Positions 8,657-16,965 of a DNA stretch of 64,000 nt are shown in pieces. The stretch comes from Fibrobacter succinogenes (lineage in GTDB: Bacteria > Fibrobacterota > Fibrobacteria > Fibrobacterales > Fibrobacteraceae), in NCBI GenBank assembly GCA_902800815.1, contig CADCGB010000019.1, forward strand, positions 22,733-86,732, given 5' to 3'. The notes under the pieces were generated by a model that searched no databases, was not told the origin of the DNA, and was given only the letters and a program-made list of their open reading frames with translations. The stretch's first letter is position 1. The number at the start of each line of letters is the position of its first letter. The position numbers and the translations under genes were made by a program.

Positions 8657-9994
8657 ATGAAAAAAGGTCTTTTTGCCTTTACGGCTCTCGCTTTTACCGT
8701 CGTACTTTCGTATGGTGCGGAGCGCTATAAGGACCGCATGTTCGACGTGAAGGTCGAAAACGATGTCGTGTATGCGACGGACGTACTTCATCTGAATGCA
8801 ATCAGTTCGCTTTCTACGGCGATGACGCAGCTGGTAGGTGCGGGTCGTTCTGTTTCCCTGTATGATAACGAAACGGAAATGTCGCCCATCGACCTGCACA
8901 TGGATATTTATTCACCCAAGGAAGATTCTGAAAAGAAACGCCCGGTGGTGCTCGTGATGCATGGTGGTGCATTTGCTGCTGGCTCGAAGGACGACATGGA
9001 GCAGCAGTCGGTGACCTACTGCGATTCGCTTGCGGCGCGCGGGTTTGTCGCCATTGCAGTGCAGTACCGCCTGGGCATTACGGCGACGCTCGAAAACAAG
9101 GTGCTCACCATTGATAGCTTGAACTTCTCGCGTACCGTTTATCGCGGAATCCAGGATGTACGTGCGGCAGTTCGCTACGTGCGTTCCAAGGCTTCTGACC
9201 TGGGTATAGACAAGGACCGCATTTATCTGCTGGGCAACAGTGCCGGCGCGATTCTTGCGCTCGAGAACATCTACATGGATCAGGCTTCCGAGGTTCCTGC
9301 TGTGGCACACGATGCTCCGGACCTGGGCTGGCTTGACATGTATGGCGTGCAGGGGGAGTATTCGCAGGCGAATGCTGCGGTTGCCTTGTGGGGCGGCGTT
9401 CATGACCCCTCCATTATAGGGGAAACGACATCTCCGGTGCTCCTGGTGCACGGGACTGCCGACAGCACGGTGCTGTTCAAGACGGGTAGGCCCCTCGGGA
9501 ACCTTGCTAGCACGCTGGGAGTAAACGCAATGATGCTCCGGCTTGTGGGAATTAACTCCATCAATATCAATACGCCCACGCTTTATGGTAGCTTTGTGGT
9601 GGATTCTGTGCTCAAGGCGAAGAATGTGGAGCACGAGACCTACTTTGTCGACGACATGCCGCATGAGTTTTATGACGAGGACGACTATGACGTGAAGGTG
9701 CGCGAGAAGGTTTTTGGATTCCTTTACGGCCTCACGCAGAAGCCTGCTACCGCGAAGGTGGTTGCCGTTGCTATGGCCCGCCCCGCACAGGTGCGCATGG
9801 GCGAGGACAATATGAACTTTACGGTGGCGTCGGGTGTGAACCTGCCTTATGCCGTTATGGACCTGCGTGGCCGTACGGTCATGAGCGGTCGCGTGTCGCA
9901 GGGTGAAGTTGTTGGCCTTGACGCCCTTGAACGCGGTGTGTACGTGCTCCGCGTGAAGGGAGAACGCCCGCTACGCTTCGGCCTTGCGAAGTAG
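8657..9994 (+). CDS. Secreted alpha/beta-hydrolase, carboxylesterase type, with C-terminal sorting-type domain
   Basis: A 445-residue exported esterase, probably acting on ester decorations of plant polysaccharide. Signal peptide about 1-20. The oxyanion motif HGGAF begins at His102, the nucleophile elbow is GNSAG with Ser195, and the likely triad is completed by Asp269 (HGTADSTV) and His336 (MPHEF). The catalytic domain ends near 360 and a beta-rich C-terminal domain of the exported-enzyme type follows (about 375-445). A good AGGAAGGA site precedes the ATG. It follows the pectin genes in the same direction, so an acetyl or feruloyl esterase for pectin or hemicellulose is plausible. The exact substrate cannot be read from sequence. 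Confidence 0.85.
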   Translation: MKKGLFAFTALAFTVVLSYGAERYKDRMFDVKVENDVVYATDVLHLNAISSLSTAMTQLVGAGRSVSLYDNETEMSPIDLHMDIYSPKEDSEKKRPVVLVMHGGAFAAGSKDDMEQQSVTYCDSLAARGFVAIAVQYRLGITATLENKVLTIDSLNFSRTVYRGIQDVRAAVRYVRSKASDLGIDKDRIYLLGNSAGAILALENIYMDQASEVPAVAHDAPDLGWLDMYGVQGEYSQANAAVALWGGVHDPSIIGETTSPVLLVHGTADSTVLFKTGRPLGNLASTLGVNAMMLRLVGINSININTPTLYGSFVVDSVLKAKNVEHETYFVDDMPHEFYDEDDYDVKVREKVFGFLYGLTQKPATAKVVAVAMARPAQVRMGEDNMNFTVASGVNLPYAVMDLRGRTVMSGRVSQGEVVGLDALERGVYVLRVKGERPLRFGLAK

Positions 9995-10026
9995 TGGTGC
10001 GAAAAAGCCCCCTTTGGGGCAGATAA

Positions 10027-10055
10027 TTGACATTTTCTGTTGCCGATACGATAAT
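10027..10055 (+). promoter_or_regulatory. Sigma70-like promoter for the PDZ-protein gene
   Basis: TTGACA at 10027-10032 and GATAAT at 10050-10055 are separated by exactly 17 bases. Transcription would start near 10062, leaving a leader of about 34 bases with an AAGGAG site. This is the only textbook -35/-10 pair I found in the window. A TATATTT also occurs at 10062-10068. Confidence 0.6.
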
Positions 10056-10095
10056 TTATTGTATATTTATGAAGGATAAATTGTAAGGAGACCTT

Positions 10096-10911
10096 ATGAA
10101 CAAGTTTGCTAAGTTTTCCCTGATGGCTGCCCTTGCCGCAGCCCCTGTCATGGCTGATGAAGATTTCGGCGGTATCGGCGTGACCATTTACCAGGTCCCG
10201 GCCGGCGTGTACGTTGCCGAAGTGATTCCCGGTGGCCCTGCTGCCGATACGAAACTTGCTACTGGCGACATCATTATCGCAATCGATGGCGTGAGCCTCA
10301 AGGGCCAGAACATCGAGTTCTCCAAGAGCCAGATCCGCGGTCAGGTGAACAAGCCGCTTGAGATTACCTACGTGAGCAACGGCGATACGTCGTCCGTGGT
10401 GGTGCGCCGTGCATCTATGCTTGTGAAGGATTTCGATGAGGAAGCCGTGAGCGCCTGGTATGGCGACAAGAAGGAATTCAACGGTGCAGAGCTTGAAACG
10501 TTTGCAAGCGGCACCGAAGCCAACAAGAAGCTCCTCGCTGTCCTTAGCCGCGGTACTGTGGTGGCGGGCGATGCGAAGGGCGTTTCTGCCAAGCACCTGA
10601 ACGGAGTGTTCGTGGAAAAGGCCGAAGAGGCTGCCCCGAAGGCTCAGCCGAACAAGACGGTCAAGTCCAACGGCGCCGTGCTGAAGGGCTTCAGCCGCAA
10701 TGCTATCGCATTTACGCTCAAGACTGCGGGCACGACGGTCGTGAAGGTTTCTGGTCCGAACGGCGAAGAGGTTGCCTCTGTTCGTGTGGATAATGCTCCT
10801 GCCGGTTTCAACAGCGTTTCTTGGGAAGGCGACAACCTCCCGAGCGGCCGCTACATGGTTAGCATCGAGCAGTCCTTCGGTGTTTCCGGCAAGTTTGCTG
10901 TACTGAAGTAA
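10096..10911 (+). CDS. Exported PDZ-domain protein with C-terminal sorting-type domain
   Basis: A 271-residue protein: signal peptide about 1-20, a single PDZ domain (about 28-105, with VIPGGPAADTKLATGDIIIAIDG, the canonical PDZ carboxylate-loop region), a linker, and a beta-sandwich C-terminal domain (about 195-271) with GFNSVSWEGDNLPSGRY like FlgD/Por-type tails. There is no protease domain, so it is probably an adaptor or scaffold in the periplasm or at the surface. It has its own strong promoter and an AAGGAG site. The last 21 codons are repeated downstream as a fossil copy at 11037-11102. Partner unknown. Confidence 0.82.
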   Translation: MNKFAKFSLMAALAAAPVMADEDFGGIGVTIYQVPAGVYVAEVIPGGPAADTKLATGDIIIAIDGVSLKGQNIEFSKSQIRGQVNKPLEITYVSNGDTSSVVVRRASMLVKDFDEEAVSAWYGDKKEFNGAELETFASGTEANKKLLAVLSRGTVVAGDAKGVSAKHLNGVFVEKAEEAAPKAQPNKTVKSNGAVLKGFSRNAIAFTLKTAGTTVVKVSGPNGEEVASVRVDNAPAGFNSVSWEGDNLPSGRYMVSIEQSFGVSGKFAVLK

Positions 10912-10920
10912 GAGCATCAT

Positions 10921-10949
10921 AGCGGCCGCTCGTTTTTACGAGAGCCGCT
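10921..10949 (+). terminator. Hairpin after the PDZ-protein gene
   Basis: AGCGGC/GCCGCT arms with an inner CTCG/CGAG around a TTTTTA loop, ten bases after the stop codon. No T-run follows, so it may be an mRNA-stabilising hairpin rather than a terminator. Confidence 0.4.
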
Positions 10950-11001
10950 CGCGATAGAACCTGGATAAAACAATCCCGTCATCGCTCGCTTTTCGCAAAT
11001 A

Positions 11002-11023
11002 CCCCTGGTCCAACGACCAGGGG
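11002..11023 (+). repeat. Perfect 9-bp inverted repeat between the PDZ gene and its fossil tail
   Basis: CCCCTGGTC, loop CAAC, GACCAGGGG, then CATTTTG. It could be a weak terminator. It sits immediately before the duplicated gene tail. Confidence 0.55.
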
Positions 11024-11036
11024 CATTTTGCTCACG

Positions 11037-11102
11037 GGCCGCTACATGGTTAGCATCGAACAGAGCTTTGGTGTCTCTGGCAAGTTCGCCGTGCTCAAGT
11101 AA
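11037..11102 (+). pseudogene. Fossil duplicate of the PDZ gene's last 21 codons and stop
   Basis: This 66-base segment encodes GRYMVSIEQSFGVSGKFAVLK plus stop, exactly the C-terminus of the PDZ protein upstream. The first 23 bases are identical to the original, while nine later codons differ only synonymously (for example GAG/GAA, TCC/AGC, CTG/CTC). No start codon or upstream coding part remains. The all-synonymous divergence shows that this was once part of a translated paralogous gene, since reduced to its tail, probably by deletion or recombination within the first 23 identical bases. A terminator follows directly, presumably that of the lost gene. Confidence 0.8.
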
Positions 11103-11128
11103 GAACAAATTAATTTTTGGAATGATTG

Positions 11129-11156
11129 GCCCCGCTTTTTGCGGGGCTTTTCTTTT
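11129..11156 (+). terminator. Rho-independent terminator
   Basis: GCCCCGC, loop TTTTT, GCGGGGC, then TTTTCTTTT. It follows the fossil PDZ gene tail and insulates the lptD-like gene. Confidence 0.85.
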
Positions 11157-11172
11157 GTGAACCAATAATTCC

Positions 11173-11178
11173 TATATT
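11173..11178 (+). promoter_or_regulatory. TATATT box 9 nt before the lptD-like gene
   Basis: TATATTTG ends eight bases before the GTG start at 11188. No Shine-Dalgarno fits in the gap, so a near-leaderless transcript is likely. Confidence 0.5.
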
Positions 11179-11187
11179 TGCCTCAAC

Positions 11188-13650
11188 GTGATTTTGTCTA
11201 GAACCCATAGTCTGCTGTGGGTCGTTTTGCTGTTTTGGCTCGCGACCTTCATTGCTCCTGCCGCACTTGCGCAGGAGATGACGCGCTTTGAACTGGAAGA
11301 GCGCGAACAGCCGGTCGAGGACACCACCGAGGTGGACTGGATGAACGACACGACGGGGACGGACACGATTGAGTACCGTGCGGTAGACCTCATCTACGAC
11401 GTGGACAAGGAAACGTTCAACCTGAACAACAACGCGCAGCTCAAGTACCGCACGGCGACACTCGATGCCGATACTATCTGGTTCGACCAGAAGAATTCCG
11501 TACTTGCGGCGGCGGGCGAGCCGGTGCTTCGCGAGACCAAGAACCCTTCGCTTTCGGGCATGCGCCTCAAGTACAACATGAACAGCCGTATCGGCGAGAT
11601 CTACTATGCGACCACGTACCAGGATAACCAGCAACTGAACGGTATGGAGGTGCGCAGGCTCCCGGATTCGCGCATTCAGATTGCGCGTGGTGACTTTAGT
11701 ACCTGTAACGACTCTACGCACCAGCACTTCTACTTCTACGGTCGCCGCATGGTGGTAAAGCCGAAGGAGACGATTACGGCAAGGCCCGTGGTGCTGAACA
11801 TCGCCGACGTTCCGGTGGCGGTGCTCCCGATGATTGTGGCACCCTTGAAGAGCGGGCGCAAGTCGGGCTTGCTCACCCCCAAGTTCGGTGGCGACCAGGT
11901 GCAGGGCTACTACCTGAGTAACCTCGGCTTTTACTACGCGCCGAACGACTACTGGGATGCGACGCTTTCGGGCGATATCGTGGAAGGCGAGGAGGCGCGC
12001 TTCGAAAAGTCGACCGTTACGGGCCAGGTGCGCTACAAGAAGCGCTACGTGCTCGACGGTAACGTGTCGTACAAGGCGTACCTCAGGGAATTCAACTTCG
12101 ACAATAGCGGTTACGACATCAATTTCTCGCACAACCAGAACCTGACGCCCGATGGCAAGCATACGTTGACGGGTACAGGTTCGTTCGTGAGTGACCAGAG
12201 CGTGCGTCGCGAGGCGCTTGACGCTGAGACAATCCTTAACCAGCAGGCAAATGCATACCTGACTTACTCGGGCAGGTTCGGTACCAACAAGAGCCTTACG
12301 GTGAAGGCGAGCCAGACCAACAACCTGCAGACAGGCTACGTGGAACGCCAGTTGCCCGACGTGCAGTTCCGCATGAACGGGCCTCTGTTCAATTTTGAAA
12401 GCAACGATGACGGTGTTGCCATCGACGACAACTCGTTCTGGAAGTACCTCGAAAAACTCAACTACAGCTTTACGAACCGCTTCAACTACCATACGCGCGA
12501 GGGCCGCGATACCACGCTCGATGTCGATACGCTTGCGAAGTACGTGGGTTATTCCGGCACCTACTCGCTGGATTACTCGGGCTCACTGTTCAACGTGATT
12601 AACCTTACCCCGCGGGCCACCTGGAGCGGGTTCTGGACCGGACAGTCGTGGATAAACCCGGAGGATTCGAGCAAGTACTGGAAGCGCCGCACCAGCCTCG
12701 ACCCGGAGCACGATAGTTACGGTGAGTTTGCGTACAACCACAACTACAGCCTTACCGCCGATACCAAACTGTACGGCATCTGGGTGCCTGAAATTGGGCG
12801 CTTTACGGGCGTGAGGCATATCCTTTCGCCGAGCGTGTCGTACACGTACGCGCCCGAAATCGATACGGCGAAGTACTTTGCCCCGCACCCGTTACTTGGC
12901 CAGTCGCCTTTCCAGAAGGAACAGCAGACCGTAGGTCTTTCGCTTGGCAATGACTTCGATATCAAGTACCTGAAGGTGGTGGGCCACAAGCCCGATACCA
13001 CGAAGGGCGATACGGCAAAGGCGGTTGAGGACCAGTATGGCAACCGTCGTTTGCTGACGACGCGTCATAGCGTTTCGTACAACTTTGCGGCTGATTCCCT
13101 GAATTTCTCGGATATCAACTCATCGTTCGGCCTGCAGATTTTACCTGACTACATGTTTACCGTGACGACGCGCCACAGCCTCTACCACAAGTATTCTAGC
13201 GACCCGACCAAGGTGCGGTTCCCGGAACTTACGTACTGGGGCTATGAACTGAGCCGCAGCTTTAACTGGAGCGGAACGTTCAACGTGGGCCTCCCTTCGC
13301 AGATGGACAAGTACGAGATGAAGAAGTGGTCGCTCGGGCTCAACTACCGCTATTCGTTCTCGAGTACGCGAGTGGGGAAGGACCTGTTCCAGGATAACGT
13401 GAGCCACTCAACATCGATTTCGGCAAGTTTCCAGCCAACGGTGAACTGGGAAGTTTCTTACAGCACGCAGTACGATTATAACGAGGGCAAGTTCGTGACG
13501 CACCGCTTCACGTTCAACAGGGTTTTGCATTGCTGGCAACTCGACTTTACGTGGACTCCGACCGGGCCTGCTGCGGGCTGGTCGTTCTCCATCTACGTGA
13601 GGGACTTGCCCGATATCAAGCTTAACGCAGGTAGCACGGATACGAATTAG
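11188..13650 (+). CDS. lptD: LptD-like LPS assembly outer-membrane protein (OstA family)
   Basis: An 820-residue outer-membrane beta-barrel expected to insert lipopolysaccharide into the outer leaflet. Signal peptide about 1-30 (ending ALAQ). An OstA/LptA-like beta-taco domain covers about 55-200 (NNNAQLKYRTATLDADTIWFDQK, with the typical LDADTI pattern). The barrel starts near 215, where LPMIVAPLKSGRKSGLLTPKFG matches the LptD junction of the Bacteroidetes-type family, and aromatic alternating strands continue to the end. The start is GTG at 11188 right after a TATATT box. No LptE partner is visible nearby. The family call is confident; the short N-terminal domain is typical of this lineage. 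Confidence 0.85.
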   Translation: MILSRTHSLLWVVLLFWLATFIAPAALAQEMTRFELEEREQPVEDTTEVDWMNDTTGTDTIEYRAVDLIYDVDKETFNLNNNAQLKYRTATLDADTIWFDQKNSVLAAAGEPVLRETKNPSLSGMRLKYNMNSRIGEIYYATTYQDNQQLNGMEVRRLPDSRIQIARGDFSTCNDSTHQHFYFYGRRMVVKPKETITARPVVLNIADVPVAVLPMIVAPLKSGRKSGLLTPKFGGDQVQGYYLSNLGFYYAPNDYWDATLSGDIVEGEEARFEKSTVTGQVRYKKRYVLDGNVSYKAYLREFNFDNSGYDINFSHNQNLTPDGKHTLTGTGSFVSDQSVRREALDAETILNQQANAYLTYSGRFGTNKSLTVKASQTNNLQTGYVERQLPDVQFRMNGPLFNFESNDDGVAIDDNSFWKYLEKLNYSFTNRFNYHTREGRDTTLDVDTLAKYVGYSGTYSLDYSGSLFNVINLTPRATWSGFWTGQSWINPEDSSKYWKRRTSLDPEHDSYGEFAYNHNYSLTADTKLYGIWVPEIGRFTGVRHILSPSVSYTYAPEIDTAKYFAPHPLLGQSPFQKEQQTVGLSLGNDFDIKYLKVVGHKPDTTKGDTAKAVEDQYGNRRLLTTRHSVSYNFAADSLNFSDINSSFGLQILPDYMFTVTTRHSLYHKYSSDPTKVRFPELTYWGYELSRSFNWSGTFNVGLPSQMDKYEMKKWSLGLNYRYSFSSTRVGKDLFQDNVSHSTSISASFQPTVNWEVSYSTQYDYNEGKFVTHRFTFNRVLHCWQLDFTWTPTGPAAGWSFSIYVRDLPDIKLNAGSTDTN

Positions 13651-13654
13651 TAGG

Positions 13655-14227
13655 ATGATTACGGATAAAGTAATATTGGCAAGCGGATCGCCGAGGCGGC
13701 GTGAAATCCTCACCCAGATCGGGGTGGATTTTGAGGTGGTCGTCTCGAACGAGGAAGAGCGCCCCAAGAGCGATAACCCGCTCGATTTCCCTGGCGAGAA
13801 TGCTGCCGCGAAGGCTCTCGCTGTCTCAAAAATGAGGCCCGGGCAGTACGTGCTCGGGTTCGACACGCTTGTATTCTTGGACGGGATGCCCCTCGGGAAG
13901 CCGAAAAGCCCCGAAGACGCCCTTGAAATGCTACAGAAACTCAACGGAAAATCTCACAAAGTTATTACCGGAGTTGCCCTAGCAAAAGATTCGCAAGTCG
14001 TTGATACTCAACGAGAAGAAACAGAGGTGTTTTTTCGGGAGAACACCTTACAAGAGCTAAAAGATTATGTAAATTCTAAGGACCCGATGGATAAAGCAGG
14101 CGCTTACGGTATCCAGACCCGCGGAGCCCGCCTTATCAAGTCGATTTCTGGTTGCTATTACAACGTCGTGGGCTTGCCCGTGGCCCTGACGCTTGAAATG
14201 CTCGCAAGGCAAAAGGTGAAAGTATGA
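13655..14227 (+). CDS. maf: Maf family nucleotide pyrophosphatase
   Basis: A 190-residue cytoplasmic enzyme that hydrolyses non-canonical or UTP/dTTP-type nucleoside triphosphates. The N-terminal signature ILASGSPRRREIL (Ser-x-Ser-x-Arg-Arg phosphate site), the catalytic-Asp region VLGFDTLVFLDG and GKPKSPEDALEMLQKLNGKSHKVITG all match Maf. Length is normal for the family. The ATG lies four bases after the lptD-like stop, and the gene end overlaps the next start by four bases (ATGA), so it is part of one operon. Which subfamily (YhdE- or YceF-like) it belongs to cannot be fixed by eye. Confidence 0.92.
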   Translation: MITDKVILASGSPRRREILTQIGVDFEVVVSNEEERPKSDNPLDFPGENAAAKALAVSKMRPGQYVLGFDTLVFLDGMPLGKPKSPEDALEMLQKLNGKSHKVITGVALAKDSQVVDTQREETEVFFRENTLQELKDYVNSKDPMDKAGAYGIQTRGARLIKSISGCYYNVVGLPVALTLEMLARQKVKV

Positions 14228-15252
14228 GTATGAACCCTATTGAAGACAAGCGCCCCGACGAACGCCTTGGGGCCTACCTTACCCGCGTACGCGAGGCTAA
14301 GGGAATGTCCATAGAGGAACTCGCCACTGTGACGAAACTCACAGTAAAAAACATAACCTTGATTGAAAGTGGCGATTGGAAGGCCTTCCCGGTGGAAGCG
14401 TACCTTCGTGGCTATCTCAATTCCATATGCGAAAAGCTCGGGCTTGAATCCAAGAGGATTCTCGACTTTTACTACATGGAAGCGGGCAAGAAGTTTACGA
14501 GCCTGCTTTCTCCCGTGCCCGAGAAGCCGGTGAAGGTTTCCCCGATGACTGATGAGGAGAAGAAGCCCCGTAGCAAGGCCGTGCCTATCGTGATTGTGTT
14601 GCTCGTACTGGCATTTGTGGTCGGCTCTCATTTCTTGAATGAACTGGGCGAGAGCGAAGAGGCTGCAAAGGCTCAGGAAACGACTGCGGTCGAAACGAAC
14701 GCTGAACCGCCTGCGCCGGTTGAAGACATCACCGAGATGCCCGAAGGTGCCGAGGCCGTTACGCCTGATACAGTTGTGACAGATTCTGTCATCAAGAATG
14801 ACTCTACGGCGAAGGCAAAGCCTGATACTGCAAAGAAGAATGACGAAAAGGTGACGCAGGCCGTTGTTGACGAGGCCGTGAAAAAGTCCGACCTTCCGGC
14901 ATCGGCAACCATCTTCATTTCTTCTGCCTCGAAGACCTCCGAAAATGCGGAAGCCACCTCGGGCAAGACTCACATGGAACTTTTGGGCTCGGGCGCTATG
15001 CGTTCGTGGGTGGGCCTCAAGCGCCACGAAGAAGACGGAGCATTCGTGAAGGAAGCGAATATTGCCGAAAAGAACGCCCGCATGATTTACGAAACTTCTG
15101 ATACGTTGTATGTAATTATCGGTGAGCCGCGTGCCATTTCCAAGATGCTCCTGAACGGCAAGGAAACGAAGATTCCCGAATCGAAGTATGGCCGTGTGGC
15201 CAAGTTCCGCGTGTTCGGGGGAGAAGTCGTGAAGACTAAGGGAGGGCGCTAA
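14224..15252 (+). CDS. RodZ-like protein: HTH domain, one membrane helix, periplasmic domain
   Basis: A 342-residue bitopic membrane protein with the layout of RodZ, the factor that links MreB filaments to the membrane in rod-shape control. A helix-turn-helix of the HTH_25 type covers about 10-85 (RLGAYLTRVREAKGMSIEELATVTKLTVKNI). The single membrane helix is about 119-139 (VPIVIVLLVLAFVVGSHFL). A Pro/Glu/Asp/Lys-rich spacer follows, then a DUF4115-like periplasmic beta domain (about 235-335). It overlaps maf by four bases, and its stop overlaps the hisB ATG. RodZ identity is inferred from architecture; other HTH_25 membrane proteins share it. Confidence 0.78.
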   Translation: MSMNPIEDKRPDERLGAYLTRVREAKGMSIEELATVTKLTVKNITLIESGDWKAFPVEAYLRGYLNSICEKLGLESKRILDFYYMEAGKKFTSLLSPVPEKPVKVSPMTDEEKKPRSKAVPIVIVLLVLAFVVGSHFLNELGESEEAAKAQETTAVETNAEPPAPVEDITEMPEGAEAVTPDTVVTDSVIKNDSTAKAKPDTAKKNDEKVTQAVVDEAVKKSDLPASATIFISSASKTSENAEATSGKTHMELLGSGAMRSWVGLKRHEEDGAFVKEANIAEKNARMIYETSDTLYVIIGEPRAISKMLLNGKETKIPESKYGRVAKFRVFGGEVVKTKGGR

Positions 15253-15836
15253 TGCGTACAGCGACAATCAAGAGAAAGACCGGCGAGACCGATATCGAAC
15301 TTTCGCTGAACCTGGACGATGCTACCCGCGGGGTAGTCAATTCCGGCAACGCCTTCCTTGACCACATGCTCGACCTGTTCCAGGTGCATGGCGGGTTTAC
15401 CCTGAACCTCACCTGCAAGGGCGATACCGCGGTCGATATGCACCACAGCATGGAAGATATCGCGATTGTGTTGGGCCAGGCTCTCGTGGAATGCCTTGGC
15501 GATAAGAAGGGAATTGAACGATACGGTTTCTACTTTGTCCCGATGGACGAGTCGCTCAGCCGTGTTTGCCTCGACTTTAGCAACCGCATTGGCTTTGTGT
15601 GGAACGTGAAGCTCCCTGCTGCCGTTGCCGGCGGGATCGAGGCCAGCATGTTCGAGCACTTCTTCAAGAGCCTTGCCGAAAACGCGCGCATGAACCTGCA
15701 CGTGGAACTCTTCTACGGTAATGACAACCACCACTGCCTCGAAAGCATCTTCAAGGCTTTTGCCCGTGCAGTCGCGATGGCGGTTGCCCCGAGTCGTAAT
15801 GTGAAGGGTGTGCCCAGCAGCAAGGGCGTGCTCTAA
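15252..15836 (+). CDS. hisB: Imidazoleglycerol-phosphate dehydratase
   Basis: The sixth step of histidine biosynthesis: dehydration of imidazole glycerol phosphate to imidazole acetol phosphate. The 194-residue single-function form is seen, without the N-terminal phosphatase of enteric HisB. Metal-binding motifs are intact: FLDHMLDLFQVHGGF (His), DMHHSMEDIAIVLGQAL (His-His), MFEHFFKSLAENARMNLH and NDNHHCLESIFKAFARA. The N-terminal RTATIKRKTGETDIELSLNLD is typical. It is translationally coupled to the RodZ-like gene (TAATG). No other his genes are present, so the pathway is scattered in this genome. Confidence 0.97.
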   Translation: MRTATIKRKTGETDIELSLNLDDATRGVVNSGNAFLDHMLDLFQVHGGFTLNLTCKGDTAVDMHHSMEDIAIVLGQALVECLGDKKGIERYGFYFVPMDESLSRVCLDFSNRIGFVWNVKLPAAVAGGIEASMFEHFFKSLAENARMNLHVELFYGNDNHHCLESIFKAFARAVAMAVAPSRNVKGVPSSKGVL

Positions 15837-16472
15837 TTAGATTTTAGGCACCTTTACTTTATCCCCGGCATTCAGGTTATCCAGATTGATGCCGGGGTTT
15901 ACTGTTTGCAGTGCTGACTTCACGAAAAATAGCGGAAGAGTCTGTGAACCTGCACCGTAGGTCCGGCGCAAAAGCTTGCTCAGGTCTTCGTCGTTTGCGG
16001 TCACCATCTTGTAGAGGCTCGCGTTGTTCGGGTCGGATTGCAGCGCGCTCATCGCGTTCACGAACCTGTCGCTGAAAGCCTCCGCCTTCTTGCCGAATGC
16101 ATTTTCTTCGCGCCCCGAGGGCAGGCCCAGACCCTTGCCGGTTGCTTCCGGGTTGCCCTTGCGCATGTCCTTGCCGGCAGGCTTCTTTTCGGGCTTGCCC
16201 GTAACGGACGAGGGCAGTTTAAAGACGGGAGCCTGCTTCGAGTTGAACGACAGGTTTACGTCCTTTTTCTCTTTGGCAGATTTCTTGATGGGTTCGAGCG
16301 CGAGGATGGAGTCGAGCGAGTTCACGTACACGCTGTCGGGCCACTCGATGAGCGGCATTTTCTGGTCGACCTTGATAATCTTTGCTACGGGGCGTTCGTC
16401 GTTACAGGCGGCAAGGTAGAGTGCAAAACCGGCCAAAAGGGGCACGGTGATTAAACTTTTGAGCGTTCTCAT
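15837..16472 (-). CDS. LysM-like lipoprotein
   Basis: A 211-residue predicted lipoprotein. I start at 16472 ([10 protein letters not shown]), which gives a clean signal peptide with lipobox LAAC near residue 22; a longer frame would add 16 residues without a signal. The C-terminus (about 155-211) looks like a LysM domain: [20 protein letters not shown] ... [20 protein letters not shown], which ends exactly at the gene end. A peptidoglycan-binding role in the periplasm is plausible. Its stop codon abuts the hisB stop with no spacer, so the convergent genes have no intergenic terminator. A TATTTT box lies 7 nt before the ATG. Confidence 0.72.
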   Translation of the reverse strand: MRTLKSLITVPLLAGFALYLAACNDERPVAKIIKVDQKMPLIEWPDSVYVNSLDSILALEPIKKSAKEKKDVNLSFNSKQAPVFKLPSSVTGKPEKKPAGKDMRKGNPEATGKGLGLPSGREENAFGKKAEAFSDRFVNAMSALQSDPNNASLYKMVTANDEDLSKLLRRTYGAGSQTLPLFFVKSALQTVNPGINLDNLNAGDKVKVPKI

Positions 16473-16479
16473 GCCCTCA

Positions 16480-16485
16480 AAAATA
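16480..16485 (-). promoter_or_regulatory. TATTTT box 7 nt before the LysM-like lipoprotein gene
   Basis: On the minus strand TATTTT is followed by seven bases and the ATG at 16472. No ribosome site is present in the gap. Confidence 0.45.
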
Positions 16486-16571
16486 CTAAAAATGAGCCTG
16501 AGCCTTGCCAAAAACGCCAAAATCTGCTAAATTTGGAACTCCAAATATTCACTTCAATAGGAAGTTTAAAA

Positions 16572-16878
16572 ATGAAAGAAGGTATCCACCCTAACTATCA
16601 ACCGGTCGTGTTCGTCGATGCGAATACGGGTAAAGAATACATCACCCGCTCCACGCACGAAGTCTTCCGCCGAAAAGAAGACTATCGATGGTGTTGAATA
16701 TAGCGTGATTTCCCTGGAAATCACGGCTGATACCCATCCGTTCTGGACGGGTAAGCAGCACCGCGTGGATACGGCTGGCCGTATCGACCGCTTCAACAAG
16801 CGTTTCGCTGGCAACATCACGGGCGCAAAGCGCAAGACCCGCAAGGCTGCACCCGCCAAGGCCGAAGAAGAAGCTTAA
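16572..16878 (+). pseudogene. rpmE: Ribosomal protein L31 (type B), reading frame interrupted by +1 shift
   Basis: The product would be large-subunit protein bL31. The frame from ATG 16572 (site AGGAAG) reads [20 protein letters not shown]...ITRST and then stops early at TGA 16695-16697 after 41 residues. From about 16656 the next frame continues the protein ([28 protein letters not shown], then a Lys/Ala-rich tail) to 16878. Dropping one C at 16653-16657 (ACGCACG to ACGACG) restores a continuous L31 of about 101 residues. A single-base sequencing or assembly error is the simplest reason; a true mutation or programmed frameshift is possible. A strong terminator follows, so the unit is otherwise intact. 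Confidence 0.85.
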
Positions 16879-16893
16879 TTTTAGGCTATTCTT

Positions 16894-16928
16894 GATGCCC
16901 TCCACGCTGCGGGGGGCATTTTTTTTTA
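16894..16928 (+). terminator. Rho-independent terminator after rpmE
   Basis: ATGCCCTCC ... GGGGGGCAT stem with a seven-base loop, followed by a run of T residues. Confidence 0.85.
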
Positions 16929-16965
16929 AATTCACTTACGTTTTTAAAATCACAAAGGAAAAACG

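Noticed and set aside
10007..10020. GCCCC-CTTT-GGGGC as terminator of the esterase gene
   Set aside because: The plus strand has no T-run after it; a T-run exists only on the minus strand, where no gene needs it. Left as an uncertain hairpin.
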